Origin: Xanthomonas chitinilytica | GTDB lineage: Bacteria; Pseudomonadota; Gammaproteobacteria; Xanthomonadales; Xanthomonadaceae | Length of the DNA: 64,000 nucleotides | Reading direction: 5' to 3' | Assembly: GCF_026107455.2 (NCBI RefSeq) | Contig: NZ_JAPCHY010000003.1 | Span: 310,001-374,000 of the forward strand | Shown here: one piece after another, positions 37,093 to 45,621 of the stretch | Layout of the letters: each line of letters begins with the position of its first letter | Numbering within the stretch: position 1 is the first letter of the stretch | Program-made: the position numbers and the translations under genes | Notes under the pieces: model-generated | Seen by the model: the letters and a program-made list of their open reading frames with translations, nothing else | Database searches by the model: none | What the model was told of the DNA's origin: nothing

Positions 37093-37974
37093 CTACTTGC
37101 TGATGGTGGCGTTGCGCTGCCCGGTGCTGGCCGACTTCTCGCCGGCGAACGGGTTGAGCTTGCGGATCATCCACGGGTACTTCGGCCAGTCGCCGCTCAG
37201 CCAGGGATGGTCGGGCTGGTTCATTTGCAGCACGCGGCGGGCATCGTCGGCCAGGGCCTTGTTGCCCAGGTGGGTGTAGGCCTCGCCCAAGGCGGCCACC
37301 GCGTCGTACTGGTAGGCGCTCTGCGGGTAGGTCTCCAGCAGGTAGTTGGCGCGGCCGGCGGCCGAGACCCAGGCGTCGCGGCGCAGGTAGTACAGGGCGT
37401 TGTCCAGCTCGTGCTGGGCGAACACGTCGCGCAGCTGGATCATGCGCTGGCGGGCGTCGGCGGCGTAGCGGCTGTTCGGGTAGCGCTCGGCCACGATATT
37501 GAAGTCGGCATAGGCCTGGCGCGGGGTGGACAGGTCGCGGCGGCTCGGGTCCAGCGACCACACCCGGCGCAGGAACACCGTGTCGCGGTTGGCGTTGGCC
37601 AGGCCGCGCAGGTAGTACAGGTAGGCGATGTTGCGGTGGGTGGGGTAGGTACGGATGAAGCGGTCGATGCTGGACACCGCATCGTCGTGCTTGCCGGCCT
37701 TGTACTGGGCGTAGGCGGTCTCGATCATCGCCTGCTCGGTGTACGGGCCGTACGGGTACTGGGCCAGCAGGCGCCGGAAGCTGGCTTCGGCGCCGGACCA
37801 GTTGCCGCCCTGCATCAACTTGTGGCTCTTCTCGTAGAGCTGTTCGACCGGCATGCCTTCTTCCGGATTCTTGCCCTTGGTGCCGCGGCCGCAGCCGGTG
37901 GCGACGAAGACCAGGACCAGCAGCAGGGCGGTGAGGCGGACGGGCGCGGACAGCAGGACGGAGCGTCGGATCAT
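37093..37974 (-). CDS. bamD: Outer membrane assembly lipoprotein BamD
   Basis: The product has 293 residues. The lipoprotein signal ends LVFVATGC (lipobox Cys about residue 28). TPR-like helices follow: [62 protein letters not shown], and [10 protein letters not shown]. BamD is the essential scaffold that works with BamA to insert beta-barrel proteins. It is divergent from rluD, as commonly seen in gammaproteobacteria. Confidence 0.96.
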   Translation of the reverse strand: MIRRSVLLSAPVRLTALLLVLVFVATGCGRGTKGKNPEEGMPVEQLYEKSHKLMQGGNWSGAEASFRRLLAQYPYGPYTEQAMIETAYAQYKAGKHDDAVSSIDRFIRTYPTHRNIAYLYYLRGLANANRDTVFLRRVWSLDPSRRDLSTPRQAYADFNIVAERYPNSRYAADARQRMIQLRDVFAQHELDNALYYLRRDAWVSAAGRANYLLETYPQSAYQYDAVAALGEAYTHLGNKALADDARRVLQMNQPDHPWLSGDWPKYPWMIRKLNPFAGEKSASTGQRNATISK

Positions 37975-38089
37975 GGGGTCGGGGCAGGACGCGGCAGGAA
38001 TACGAAGGGGCGATGATAGCCTAGTGGCCTGTCCTGCGACTGACTGTCGCCGCCAGGACCCCCAATTCCGCCTCCAAGCCGTGTCCCCC

Positions 38090-39079
38090 ATGTCCGACAA
38101 CCTTCCCGATTCCCCCCGCCAGGCCGTCGTGCCCGGTACCGCCGCCGGCCGCCGCTTCGACGCCGTGCTGGCCGAGCTGTTCCCCGAATTCTCCCGTTCG
38201 CGCCTGGCCGAATGGATCAAGTCCGGCGATGCGCTGCTGGACGGGGAACCGGCGCGCCCGCGCGACCCGGTCCGCGGCGGCGAGAGCGTCAGCCTGAATG
38301 CGGTGCTGGAGACCCAGACCCACGCCGAGCCGGAGGACATCCCGCTGTCGGTGCTGTACGAGGACGAGCACGTGTTCGTCATCGACAAGCCGGCCGGGCT
38401 GGTGGTCCACCCCGGCGCCGGCAACCCCACCGGCACCCTGGTCAACGCGCTGCTGTTCCGCGACCCGGTGCTGTCGGCGCTGCCGCGCGCCGGCATCGTC
38501 CATCGCCTGGACAAGGACACCAGCGGGGTGATGGTGGTGGCGCGCACGCTGCCGGCGCAGACCGCGCTGGTCGAACAGCTGTCCGCGCGCCAGGTGCATC
38601 GCCAGTACCTGGCGGTGGTGGTCGGTGCGCTGGTCTCCGGCGGCACCGCCAATGCCCCGATCGACCGCCATCCGCGCGACCGCCTGCGCATGGCCGTGCG
38701 CGAGGATGGCCGCGACGCGGTCACCCATTACCGGCTGCGCGAGCGCTTCCGCGCCCATACCGCGCTGGAATGCCGGCTGGAAACCGGCCGTACCCACCAG
38801 ATCCGCGTGCACATGGCGCACCTGCGGCATCCGATCGTCGGCGACCCGCTGTACGGCGGCGCGCTGAAGCTGCCCAAGGGCGCCAGCGACGAGCTGATCG
38901 CGGCGCTGCGCGGCTTCAAGCGCCAGGCGCTGCACGCCGAGACGCTGGAGTTCGTGCATCCGGTCAATGGCGAGAGCGTGCGCAACAGCGCGCCGGTGCC
39001 GGCCGACATGCAGCAGCTGATGGCGGCGCTGCGCGAGGACAGCCAGCGCTTTGCCGAGCAGGAGCGCGCGCGCCGATGA
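38090..39079 (+). CDS. rluD: 23S rRNA pseudouridine synthase RluD
   Basis: The product has 329 residues. The S4 RNA-binding domain (about 20-80, [26 protein letters not shown]) is followed by the catalytic domain with [16 protein letters not shown] (catalytic Asp about 139) and [28 protein letters not shown]. It modifies helix 69 of 23S rRNA. The position next to bamD and pgeF is conserved. It overlaps the pgeF start (ATGA). Confidence 0.95.
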   Translation: MSDNLPDSPRQAVVPGTAAGRRFDAVLAELFPEFSRSRLAEWIKSGDALLDGEPARPRDPVRGGESVSLNAVLETQTHAEPEDIPLSVLYEDEHVFVIDKPAGLVVHPGAGNPTGTLVNALLFRDPVLSALPRAGIVHRLDKDTSGVMVVARTLPAQTALVEQLSARQVHRQYLAVVVGALVSGGTANAPIDRHPRDRLRMAVREDGRDAVTHYRLRERFRAHTALECRLETGRTHQIRVHMAHLRHPIVGDPLYGGALKLPKGASDELIAALRGFKRQALHAETLEFVHPVNGESVRNSAPVPADMQQLMAALREDSQRFAEQERARR

Positions 39080-39855
39080 ACGCAGCGCTGCCGGTGCTGG
39101 CGGCAGGCTGGCCGGCGCCGCCCGGGGTGCATGCCTTCACCACGCTGCGGTACGGCGCGGGCGGTTCGCAGCCGCCGTTCGATGCTTTCAACATGGGCAA
39201 CCGCTACGCCGCCGACGGCGACGACCCGCGGCAGGTGCAGCGCAACCGCGACGAACTGGCCGCGCTGGCGCGGCTGCCGTCGCCGCCGCACTGGCTGCGG
39301 CAGGTGCACGGCACCGGCGTGCTGCGCTTGGACGCGCCGCCGTCGGCGCAGGGCGTGGAGGTGGAACCGGTCGCCGATGCGTCGGTGACTTCCGTCCCCG
39401 GCGTGGTGTTGGCGATCCTCACCGCCGACTGCCTGCCGGTGGCCTTCGCCGCCCGCGACGGCAGCGAGGTGGCCGCCGCCCACGCCGGCTGGCGCGGGCT
39501 GGCCGACGGCATGCTGGAAGCCACGCTGGCGGCGATGCGTACCCCGGCTGGCGCGGTCGTCGCTTGGCTGGGGCCGGCCGCCGGACCCGGCCACTACGAG
39601 GTGGGCGCCGACGTGTACGAAGCCTTCTGCGCGCGCGACGCGGCCGCGGCCACGGCCTTCGCCACCACCCGTCCCGGCCACTGGCGGGTGGATCTGTATG
39701 CGCTGGCGCGGCAGCGGCTGCGCGCGGCGGGCATGGCGGTCGATGCCATCCATGGCGGCGACCAGTGCACCATCGCCGACCCGCAGCGGTATTTCTCCCA
39801 TCGCCGCGACCGCCGTACCGGGCGCATGGCGACGCTGGTGTGGATGGCGCCGTGA
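39076..39855 (+). CDS. pgeF: PgeF/YfiH-family polyphenol oxidase / purine nucleoside phosphorylase-like protein
   Basis: The product has 259 residues. The family's metal and active-site segments are [24 protein letters not shown] (Cys), [12 protein letters not shown] (His) and a C-terminal [14 protein letters not shown]. Members were named multicopper oxidases, later shown to phosphorolyse adenosine and to prevent peptidoglycan misediting (PgeF). It overlaps rluD and DUF4166 genes. Confidence 0.92.
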   Translation: MNAALPVLAAGWPAPPGVHAFTTLRYGAGGSQPPFDAFNMGNRYAADGDDPRQVQRNRDELAALARLPSPPHWLRQVHGTGVLRLDAPPSAQGVEVEPVADASVTSVPGVVLAILTADCLPVAFAARDGSEVAAAHAGWRGLADGMLEATLAAMRTPAGAVVAWLGPAAGPGHYEVGADVYEAFCARDAAAATAFATTRPGHWRVDLYALARQRLRAAGMAVDAIHGGDQCTIADPQRYFSHRRDRRTGRMATLVWMAP

Positions 39856-40382
39856 ACCGGCCGCTGTTCGCGCAGTTGCTGGGCGAGGATTTCGAACGCC
39901 TGCCGCCGGCGCTGCGCGCGCTGCATTCGGTCGCGCGGCGACAGCTGTTCGCCGGCCAGGGACAGGTGCGGCGCGGCGGCCACCCGCTGGTGGCGCCGTG
40001 CGCATGGCTGGCGCGCTTGCCGCCCACGGCCGCGGAACTGCCGGTGCAGGTCGAGTTCCTGGTCGATGCCGGCGGCGAACAGTGGCGTCGCCGCTTCGGC
40101 GGACACCCGATGGTCTCGCGGCTGTGGCTGCACCGGGGCCTGCTGCGCGAGCGGCTGGGCGCGCTGCGCTTCGAGTTCGCGCTGCGGGTGCAGGGGGACG
40201 AGATCCATTGGCGGGCCCGGCGGGCGTGGTTGTTCGGGCTGCTGCCGCTGCCGCCGCGCTGGTTCGCGCAGGTGCGTTGCCGCGAGCGCGAACATGCCGG
40301 CCGCTACGAATACCTGGTGGACGTTTCGTTGCCGCTGATCGGTCCGTTCATCCGCTACGAGGGCTGGCTTGAACCGCGTTGA
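39852..40382 (+). CDS. DUF4166-like protein
   Basis: The product has 176 residues. A GTG start overlaps the pgeF stop (GTGA). The sequence [25 protein letters not shown] with a middle WRRRFGGHPMVSRLW and a C-terminal HAGRYEYLVDVSLPLIGPFIRYEGWLEP segment fits DUF4166, a family of unknown function. It is soluble and basic. The coupling to pgeF and the DCC protein suggests co-expression, without giving a role. Confidence 0.75.
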   Translation: MNRPLFAQLLGEDFERLPPALRALHSVARRQLFAGQGQVRRGGHPLVAPCAWLARLPPTAAELPVQVEFLVDAGGEQWRRRFGGHPMVSRLWLHRGLLRERLGALRFEFALRVQGDEIHWRARRAWLFGLLPLPPRWFAQVRCREREHAGRYEYLVDVSLPLIGPFIRYEGWLEPR

Positions 40383-40788
40383 TGCCGGCGGCGGTACCGC
40401 CATCGTCGTGTTCGACGGCGTGTGCGCGCTGTGCAGCCGTTGGGTGCGTTTCCTGCTGCGTTTCGACCGCCGCGGCCGCTACCGCTTCGCGGCGATGCAG
40501 GGAGAGCAGGGCCGCCGGCTGCTGGCCGCGCACGGGTTGGACCCGGACGACCCGCTGTCGTTCCTGCTGGTCGAACATGGCCGTGCCTGGATCGACACCG
40601 ACGCCATCGTGCGGGTGCTGGCGGGGCTTGGCGGCCTCTGGCGCCTGGCACGGCTGGCGTTGCTGCTGCCACGCCGGCTGCGCGACCCGGCCTACCGCGC
40701 GCTGGCGCGCAACCGCTACCGCTGGTTCGGGCGCCACGAGGCCTGCTTCCTGCCGGATGCGCAGCAGCGGCAGCGGTTCCTGGACTGA
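40369..40788 (+). CDS. DCC-family thiol-disulfide oxidoreductase-like protein (DUF393)
   Basis: The product has 139 residues. The start must be TTG at 40369, inside the end of the DUF4166 gene (14-base overlap), because no ATG or GTG lies in frame before the conserved part. The motif VVFDGVCALCSRW is the DxxCxxC hallmark of the DCC family, and FLDxDAIVRVLxGLGG-like blocks follow. Members are thioredoxin-like proteins of unknown substrate. The gene converges with otsA, leaving only 10 bases between the stops. Confidence 0.85.
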   Translation: MNRVDAGGGTAIVVFDGVCALCSRWVRFLLRFDRRGRYRFAAMQGEQGRRLLAAHGLDPDDPLSFLLVEHGRAWIDTDAIVRVLAGLGGLWRLARLALLLPRRLRDPAYRALARNRYRWFGRHEACFLPDAQQRQRFLD

Positions 40789-40798
40789 CCGGCACCGC

Positions 40799-42166
40799 TC
40801 AGGCGCGTTCCAGCGCCTGCAGGTAGTCGCGCCGCCAGCGGTTGATGTCGTGTTCGCGCAGGTGGTCCATCATCACCTGCCAGCGCTCGATGCGCTGCTT
40901 GCGCGGCATGGTCGCCGCGCGGGCGATGGCGTCGGCCACGCCGTCCAGGTCGTGCGGGTTGACCAGCAGCGCCTGCTTCAGTTCGTCGGCGGCGCCGGCC
41001 AGCAGCGACAGCACCAGCACGCCGGGGTTTTCCGGGTCCTGCGAGGCCACGTATTCCTTGGCCACCAGGTTCATGCCGTCGCGCAGCGGCGTGACCAGGC
41101 CGATGCTGGCGGTGCGGTAGAAGCCGGTCAGGGTGCTGTGGGCGTAGTTCTGGTTGACGTAGCGCAGCGGCGTCCAGTCGGCCTCGGCATGGCCGCCGTT
41201 GATGTGCCCGGCGATCTGCTCCAGCTCGGCGCGCAGGTGCCGGTACTCGGCCACGCCGCCGCGCGAGACCGGGGCGATCTGCAGGTAGGTCAGGCTGCCT
41301 TTCTGGTCCGGGTGGCGCTTGAGGTAGCGCTCGAAGCCGTGGAAGCGCTCGGGCAGGCCCTTGGAATAGTCCAGGCGGTCCACGCCGATGGCCAGCTGCC
41401 GCGGCTGCAGGCTCTGCCGCAGCCGGCGCACGGCGTTGTTGTTGACCGCGATGGCGGACTGCTGGGCGATGCGGTCGGTGTCGATGCCGATGGGGAAGGC
41501 CGCGGCGCGGAAGCGGTGGCCGCCCGGCGCCTCGACCACGCCATCGCCGACCACCCGGCCGCCACCGAACAGGCGCGCGTAGGACTGGAAGCGGTCGGCG
41601 TCGCGCTGGGTCTGGAAGCCGACCAGGTCGTAGGCATACAGGCTGGAGAACAGCTGCAGGTGCTCGGGCATGGCCTGGATCAGGTCGGCCGAGGGCATCG
41701 GTACGTGCAGGAAGAAGCCGATGCGGCAGCCGATGCCGCGCTCGCGCAGCAGCGAGGCCAGCGGGATCAGGTGGTAGTCGTGGATCCAGACGGTGTCGCT
41801 GTCGCGCAGGTAGGGCGCCAGCTTGTCGGCGAACAGCGCGTTGACCCGGCGGTAGCCTTCGCGGGTGGCGCGGTCGTAGTCCACCAGGTCCAGGCGGAAG
41901 TGCAGCAGCGGCCACAACGTGCGGTTGGAGAAGCCGTTGTAGTAGGTGTCCAGGTCGGGCTTGCTCAGGTCCAGGGTGACGAAGCGGATGTCGCCGTCGA
42001 CCTGTTCGTGCAGCTCGCCGCTGCCGCCGCGGGCGGTCTTGCCGCTCCAGCCGAACCACAGCCCGCCACGTTCCTTCAATGCCGCCAGCAGGCCCACCGC
42101 CAGGCCGCCGGCACGGCTTTCGCCGGGCACCGCGACGCGGTTGGACACCACCACCAGCCGGCTCAC
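40799..42166 (-). CDS. otsA: Trehalose-6-phosphate synthase OtsA
   Basis: The product has 455 residues; a GTG start is preceded by GGAGG. GT20 motifs: VVVSNRV near the N-terminus, [57 protein letters not shown] and [15 protein letters not shown]. It joins UDP-glucose and glucose-6-phosphate. It overlaps the GH15 gene by 4 bases (GTGA) and is the third gene after otsB and GH15. Confidence 0.96.
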   Translation of the reverse strand: MSRLVVVSNRVAVPGESRAGGLAVGLLAALKERGGLWFGWSGKTARGGSGELHEQVDGDIRFVTLDLSKPDLDTYYNGFSNRTLWPLLHFRLDLVDYDRATREGYRRVNALFADKLAPYLRDSDTVWIHDYHLIPLASLLRERGIGCRIGFFLHVPMPSADLIQAMPEHLQLFSSLYAYDLVGFQTQRDADRFQSYARLFGGGRVVGDGVVEAPGGHRFRAAAFPIGIDTDRIAQQSAIAVNNNAVRRLRQSLQPRQLAIGVDRLDYSKGLPERFHGFERYLKRHPDQKGSLTYLQIAPVSRGGVAEYRHLRAELEQIAGHINGGHAEADWTPLRYVNQNYAHSTLTGFYRTASIGLVTPLRDGMNLVAKEYVASQDPENPGVLVLSLLAGAADELKQALLVNPHDLDGVADAIARAATMPRKQRIERWQVMMDHLREHDINRWRRDYLQALERA

Positions 42167-43944
42167 GACGCCTCCTGCCAACTGCGCGACAGCCGCATCG
42201 CGGCGATGATCAGGCCGACGTGCGAATACGTCTGCGGGAAGTTGCCCCAGGGGCTGCCGTCGTCGAAGGCCAGGTCCTCCGACAGCAGGCCGACGTGGTT
42301 GCGGCGGGCGAGGATGCCTTCGAACAGGGTGCGTGCCTCGTCCATGCGGCCGATCGCCGCCAGCGCGTCGATGTACCAGAACGTGCAGATGGTGAAGCTG
42401 GTCTCCGGCGTGCCGAAGTCGTCCGGCGCGATGTAGCGGTACAGCGCGTCGCCGTGCCTGAGGTCGCGGCCGATGGCTTCCACCGTGGCCACGAAGCGTG
42501 CGTCCTGCGGGTCGATGAAGCCGATGTCGGCCAGCAGCAGCAGCGAGGCGTCGAGCCGGTGGCCGCCGAAGGTGTCGGTGAAGTGGCCGTGCGCGTCGCT
42601 CCAGGCCTCGTGCATGACCCGCGCGTGGATCTGGTCGGCCCGCCCGCGCCAGTAGCCGGCGCGGTCGTCCAGGCCCAGGCGCACGGCGATCTTCGCCAGC
42701 CGGTCGCAGGCGGCCCAGCACATCGCGCTGGTGTAGGTGTGCACCTCGGTGCGGCCGCGGAATTCCCACAGCCCGGCATCGGGCACGTCGTGCAGGGCGA
42801 AGGCCTGTTCGCCCAGCGGTTCCAGCCGCAGGAAGGTGTGGATGTCGCCGGGGTCCTTGAGCCGCTGGTCGAAGAACAGCTGGGTGGAGGCGAGCACCAC
42901 GCTGCCGTAGACGTCGTGCTGGCGCTGCACCCAGGCCAGGTTGCCGCGCCGCACCGGACCCATGCCGCGGTAGCCGGCCAGCGATTCGACCTCGTGTTCG
43001 TCCAGCCGGCTTTCGAAGCCGATGCCGTACAGCGGCTGCAGGGTGCCGTCGCTGGTGGCCAGGTTGAAGATGTAGCCGAGGAACTGCTCCATCGTGCGGG
43101 TGGCGCCGAGCCGGTTGAGCGAGCGCACCACGAACGCGGCGTCGCGCAGCCAGCAGTAGCGGTAGTCCCAGTTGCGCACGCTGCCCGGCGCCTCCGGGAT
43201 GGAGGTGGTCATCGCGGCGATGATCGCGCCGCTGTCCTCGTACTGGCACAGCTTCAGGGTGATGGCGCTGCGGATCACCGCGTCCTGCCATTCCAGCGGC
43301 ACCGACAGGTAGCGCACCCATTCGCGCCAGTAATCCTCGGTGCGTTCCTGCGCCTCCTGCACGTAGCCAGTGAGCGAACGGTCCAGCGATTCGTCCACGC
43401 CCAGCACCAGGTTGACCGGGTGGCCGAGCACGAACGGCAGGCCGTCGCGCACGAAGCGCACCGGCACGTCGGTGGTCAGGCGCAGGGTGAAGCCCGGCAA
43501 CAGCCAGCGCAGGTGGTTGCTGCCCCAGGTGCACTCGGGCACGCGCGCGCCCCAGTCGGCCAGCGGCCGCGCACGCACCACGATGCGCGGATTGCCGGCC
43601 AGCGGCCGCACCCGGCGGATGATGCTCACCGGGCGGTACAGGCGGCCGTTGCGGCGCCAGCGCGGTGCGAAGTCGATCACCTCCACCTCGCCGCCATGGC
43701 GGTCGCGCAGCACGGTGCGCAGGATCGCGGTGTTGGTGACGTAATGCTGTTCGCTCCCGGCGAAGTCCTCCAGCTCGATGCCGAAGTCGCCGCCGACCTG
43801 TTGCGTGGGCGCGAGCAGCGCGCAGAACGCCGGGTCGCCGTCGAAGGCCGGCAGGCAGCTCCACACCACGTTGGCGCGCTTGTCGATCAGCGCGCCGAAA
43901 CTGCAGTTGCCGACGACGCCCAGGTCGAGGGATTGATCGTTCAT
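42163..43944 (-). CDS. Glycoside hydrolase family 15 protein (glucoamylase or trehalase-like)
   Basis: The product has 593 residues. It begins DLGVVGNCSFGALID and carries the GH15 core NWDYRYCWLRDAAF with a second acid region at LSEDLAFDDGSPWGNFPQTYSH. There is no signal peptide, so it is cytoplasmic. GH15 proteins of this length are glucoamylases or, in some actinobacteria, trehalases. Lying between otsB and otsA with overlapping ends, it is likely to act on trehalose or on alpha-glucans that feed it; which one is not decidable here. Confidence 0.9.
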   Translation of the reverse strand: MNDQSLDLGVVGNCSFGALIDKRANVVWSCLPAFDGDPAFCALLAPTQQVGGDFGIELEDFAGSEQHYVTNTAILRTVLRDRHGGEVEVIDFAPRWRRNGRLYRPVSIIRRVRPLAGNPRIVVRARPLADWGARVPECTWGSNHLRWLLPGFTLRLTTDVPVRFVRDGLPFVLGHPVNLVLGVDESLDRSLTGYVQEAQERTEDYWREWVRYLSVPLEWQDAVIRSAITLKLCQYEDSGAIIAAMTTSIPEAPGSVRNWDYRYCWLRDAAFVVRSLNRLGATRTMEQFLGYIFNLATSDGTLQPLYGIGFESRLDEHEVESLAGYRGMGPVRRGNLAWVQRQHDVYGSVVLASTQLFFDQRLKDPGDIHTFLRLEPLGEQAFALHDVPDAGLWEFRGRTEVHTYTSAMCWAACDRLAKIAVRLGLDDRAGYWRGRADQIHARVMHEAWSDAHGHFTDTFGGHRLDASLLLLADIGFIDPQDARFVATVEAIGRDLRHGDALYRYIAPDDFGTPETSFTICTFWYIDALAAIGRMDEARTLFEGILARRNHVGLLSEDLAFDDGSPWGNFPQTYSHVGLIIAAMRLSRSWQEAS

Positions 43945-44005
43945 GCGGGGGGATCCTGGCGGTGGTCCGGTGCTGGCCGGCGGTGGCGGGGAGGGTGGGG
44001 TTTCA

Positions 44006-44749
44006 TCATGCGTTTTCCCGCAGCCACGCGTGCACCGCGTCCGGGTCGCGCAGGCGCCAGCGGGCATCGGTCGCGGTACGCGGACCCACCAGTACGCTCC
44101 AGCCGCCGAGCCGGTTGGCCGCGGCGAAGCCGAACTCGTCGGTGAGGTCGTCGCCGATGTACACCGGCCGTCGTCCGGCGAAGGGCGGCTGTCGCATCAG
44201 CCGTTCCACCGCACCGCCCTTGTCGGCGTCCGCGGGGACGAACTCGATGACGTGATCGCCCGGTTGCAGGCGGTAACCGGAGTCCTGGCGCAGGTGCTGG
44301 CGCGCGAAGCGGGTGACGTCCTCGCCCAGGTCGGGCGCCGAGCGCCAGTGCAGCGCCAGGCTTATGCCCTTGTCCTCGACCAGCACGCCCGGGCGCGCAT
44401 GGGCGTATTCCATCGCCTGCCGGTGCAGCGCATGCAGCCATTCGGGGGCCTGTTCGGCAGCGGTGCCCAGCAGGTCGCCGTTGCGCAGCTGGTGGCCGTG
44501 CAGTCCGGCGGCGGGCAATCGCAGCGGGGCGAACAGTGCGTCGAGCTGGGCCAGCGGGCGACCGCTGACCAGGGCCACGGCACCGTGCAGGCGGTCGCTG
44601 ATCCGGCCGATGTCCTCGCGCACCTGCGGCAGCAGGCGGACCTGTTCGGGACGTTCGGCGAATTCGATCAGTGTGCCGTCCACGTCCAGGAACAGGGCAC
44701 AGTCGGCATCCAGCAGGGGAGGATGGCCGGAAGAAGAAGCGTTAGCCAT
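44006..44749 (-). CDS. otsB: Trehalose-6-phosphate phosphatase OtsB
   Basis: The product has 247 residues (an ATG at 44761 adds four). The HAD motif I is ALFLDVDGTLIEF, motif II VALVSGRPL, motif III region GGAVERLM and motif IV YIGDDLTDEFGF. It dephosphorylates trehalose-6-phosphate to trehalose, an osmo- and desiccation protectant. It is the first gene of otsB–GH15–otsA, 61 bases before the GH15 gene. Confidence 0.94.
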   Translation of the reverse strand: MANASSSGHPPLLDADCALFLDVDGTLIEFAERPEQVRLLPQVREDIGRISDRLHGAVALVSGRPLAQLDALFAPLRLPAAGLHGHQLRNGDLLGTAAEQAPEWLHALHRQAMEYAHARPGVLVEDKGISLALHWRSAPDLGEDVTRFARQHLRQDSGYRLQPGDHVIEFVPADADKGGAVERLMRQPPFAGRRPVYIGDDLTDEFGFAAANRLGGWSVLVGPRTATDARWRLRDPDAVHAWLRENA

Positions 44750-44854
44750 GGCCTCAACCATGCCATGCCCGGTGTGAGCGGACGGTTATGGCGGACGCGC
44801 GGATCGGCCGTCGCACCTGCGCGACGGGGAGTCGCGCCGTCGTCATGGCGGCGT

Positions 44855-45538
44855 TCACTGCCGCCCCCGTTCCGGCACGGCGAAGGTCACCTTGCCGTCC
44901 GCGTCCAGCATTTCGAAACGGGCCACGCCCTCGCGGTCCACGCGCAGGCGGATGCGCTCGCGGCCCTGCGGGTCGGCGAGCAGGATCTCCGCGTTCTCGT
45001 CCTCGTTCTGGATCGCGATGCGGCGCTGCACGACCTTGCTCGCCTGCAGCACGTCCAGTCCGGCCGGCGGGTGCGAGTTGATCTGCAGTCCGGTGGTGGC
45101 GCTGCTGTTGTCGGCATTGACCCGGCTGACCAGGCCCACCGCGTCGTAGTTCGGGTAGTCGAAGGCCAGCGCGGCGATCCGGCCGGTCTCGACGTCGGTC
45201 AGCGCCAGCCCGCCCATCTCGTCGCCCTTGGCGTCGTAGAACACCAGCCCGGCCGGCTGTACCGCGCGCGGGTATTCCTTGCCGGCCAGCCGCGGCAGCG
45301 GGAACTGGCTGGCATTGGAGATGACCAGCCGCAGCGAGCCGTCCGGTTCGACGATGTTGATGCGTTCCACGTCGAGCGACTTCTGCGCCGGCGCGCGGGC
45401 GCCGGCAAGCACGGTGGCGCCCAGTGCGCACAGCAACAGCAGGCAGGCGCCCCATAGCCAGCGGACCTTGCGGTCCAGCCGGGCCAGGTGGGCGTGGATG
45501 TCCGTGGCCGGATCGACGTGCTGGATGGATGAAGGCAT
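44855..45538 (-). CDS. Single-span membrane protein of unknown function
   Basis: The product has 227 residues. One transmembrane helix (about 28-50, WLWGACLLLLCALGATVLAG) is followed by a periplasmic beta-rich domain with repeated short blocks: ERINIVEPDGSLRLVISN, GLVFYDAKGDEMGGLAL, RIRLRVDREGVARFEMLDADGKV. I know no function. It lies between the trehalose operon and a TonB receptor on the same strand, with separate spacers. Confidence 0.7.
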   Translation of the reverse strand: MPSSIQHVDPATDIHAHLARLDRKVRWLWGACLLLLCALGATVLAGARAPAQKSLDVERINIVEPDGSLRLVISNASQFPLPRLAGKEYPRAVQPAGLVFYDAKGDEMGGLALTDVETGRIAALAFDYPNYDAVGLVSRVNADNSSATTGLQINSHPPAGLDVLQASKVVQRRIAIQNEDENAEILLADPQGRERIRLRVDREGVARFEMLDADGKVTFAVPERGRQ

Positions 45539-45621
45539 GCCTGTTGTCCCGCTGGATGGAACCGTCAGGGTGCCATCCAACGGGCCGGAGGAACAGGACG
45601 GCGCGCCGCCCGCGACGCTTT

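Noticed and set aside
36812-37561. A minus-strand frame with a repeated peptide (SSALR.. / RSELRSTVGK..) across the repeat array
   Set aside because: It is the translation of the GTAG palindrome array running on into the wrong frame of bamD; no start signal and no protein family.
40379-42436. 685-residue plus-strand frame opposite otsA
   Set aside because: It is the shadow of otsA/GH15 on the other strand, a common effect at high GC; the composition (His, Gln, Ala, Val rich) is typical of such shadows.
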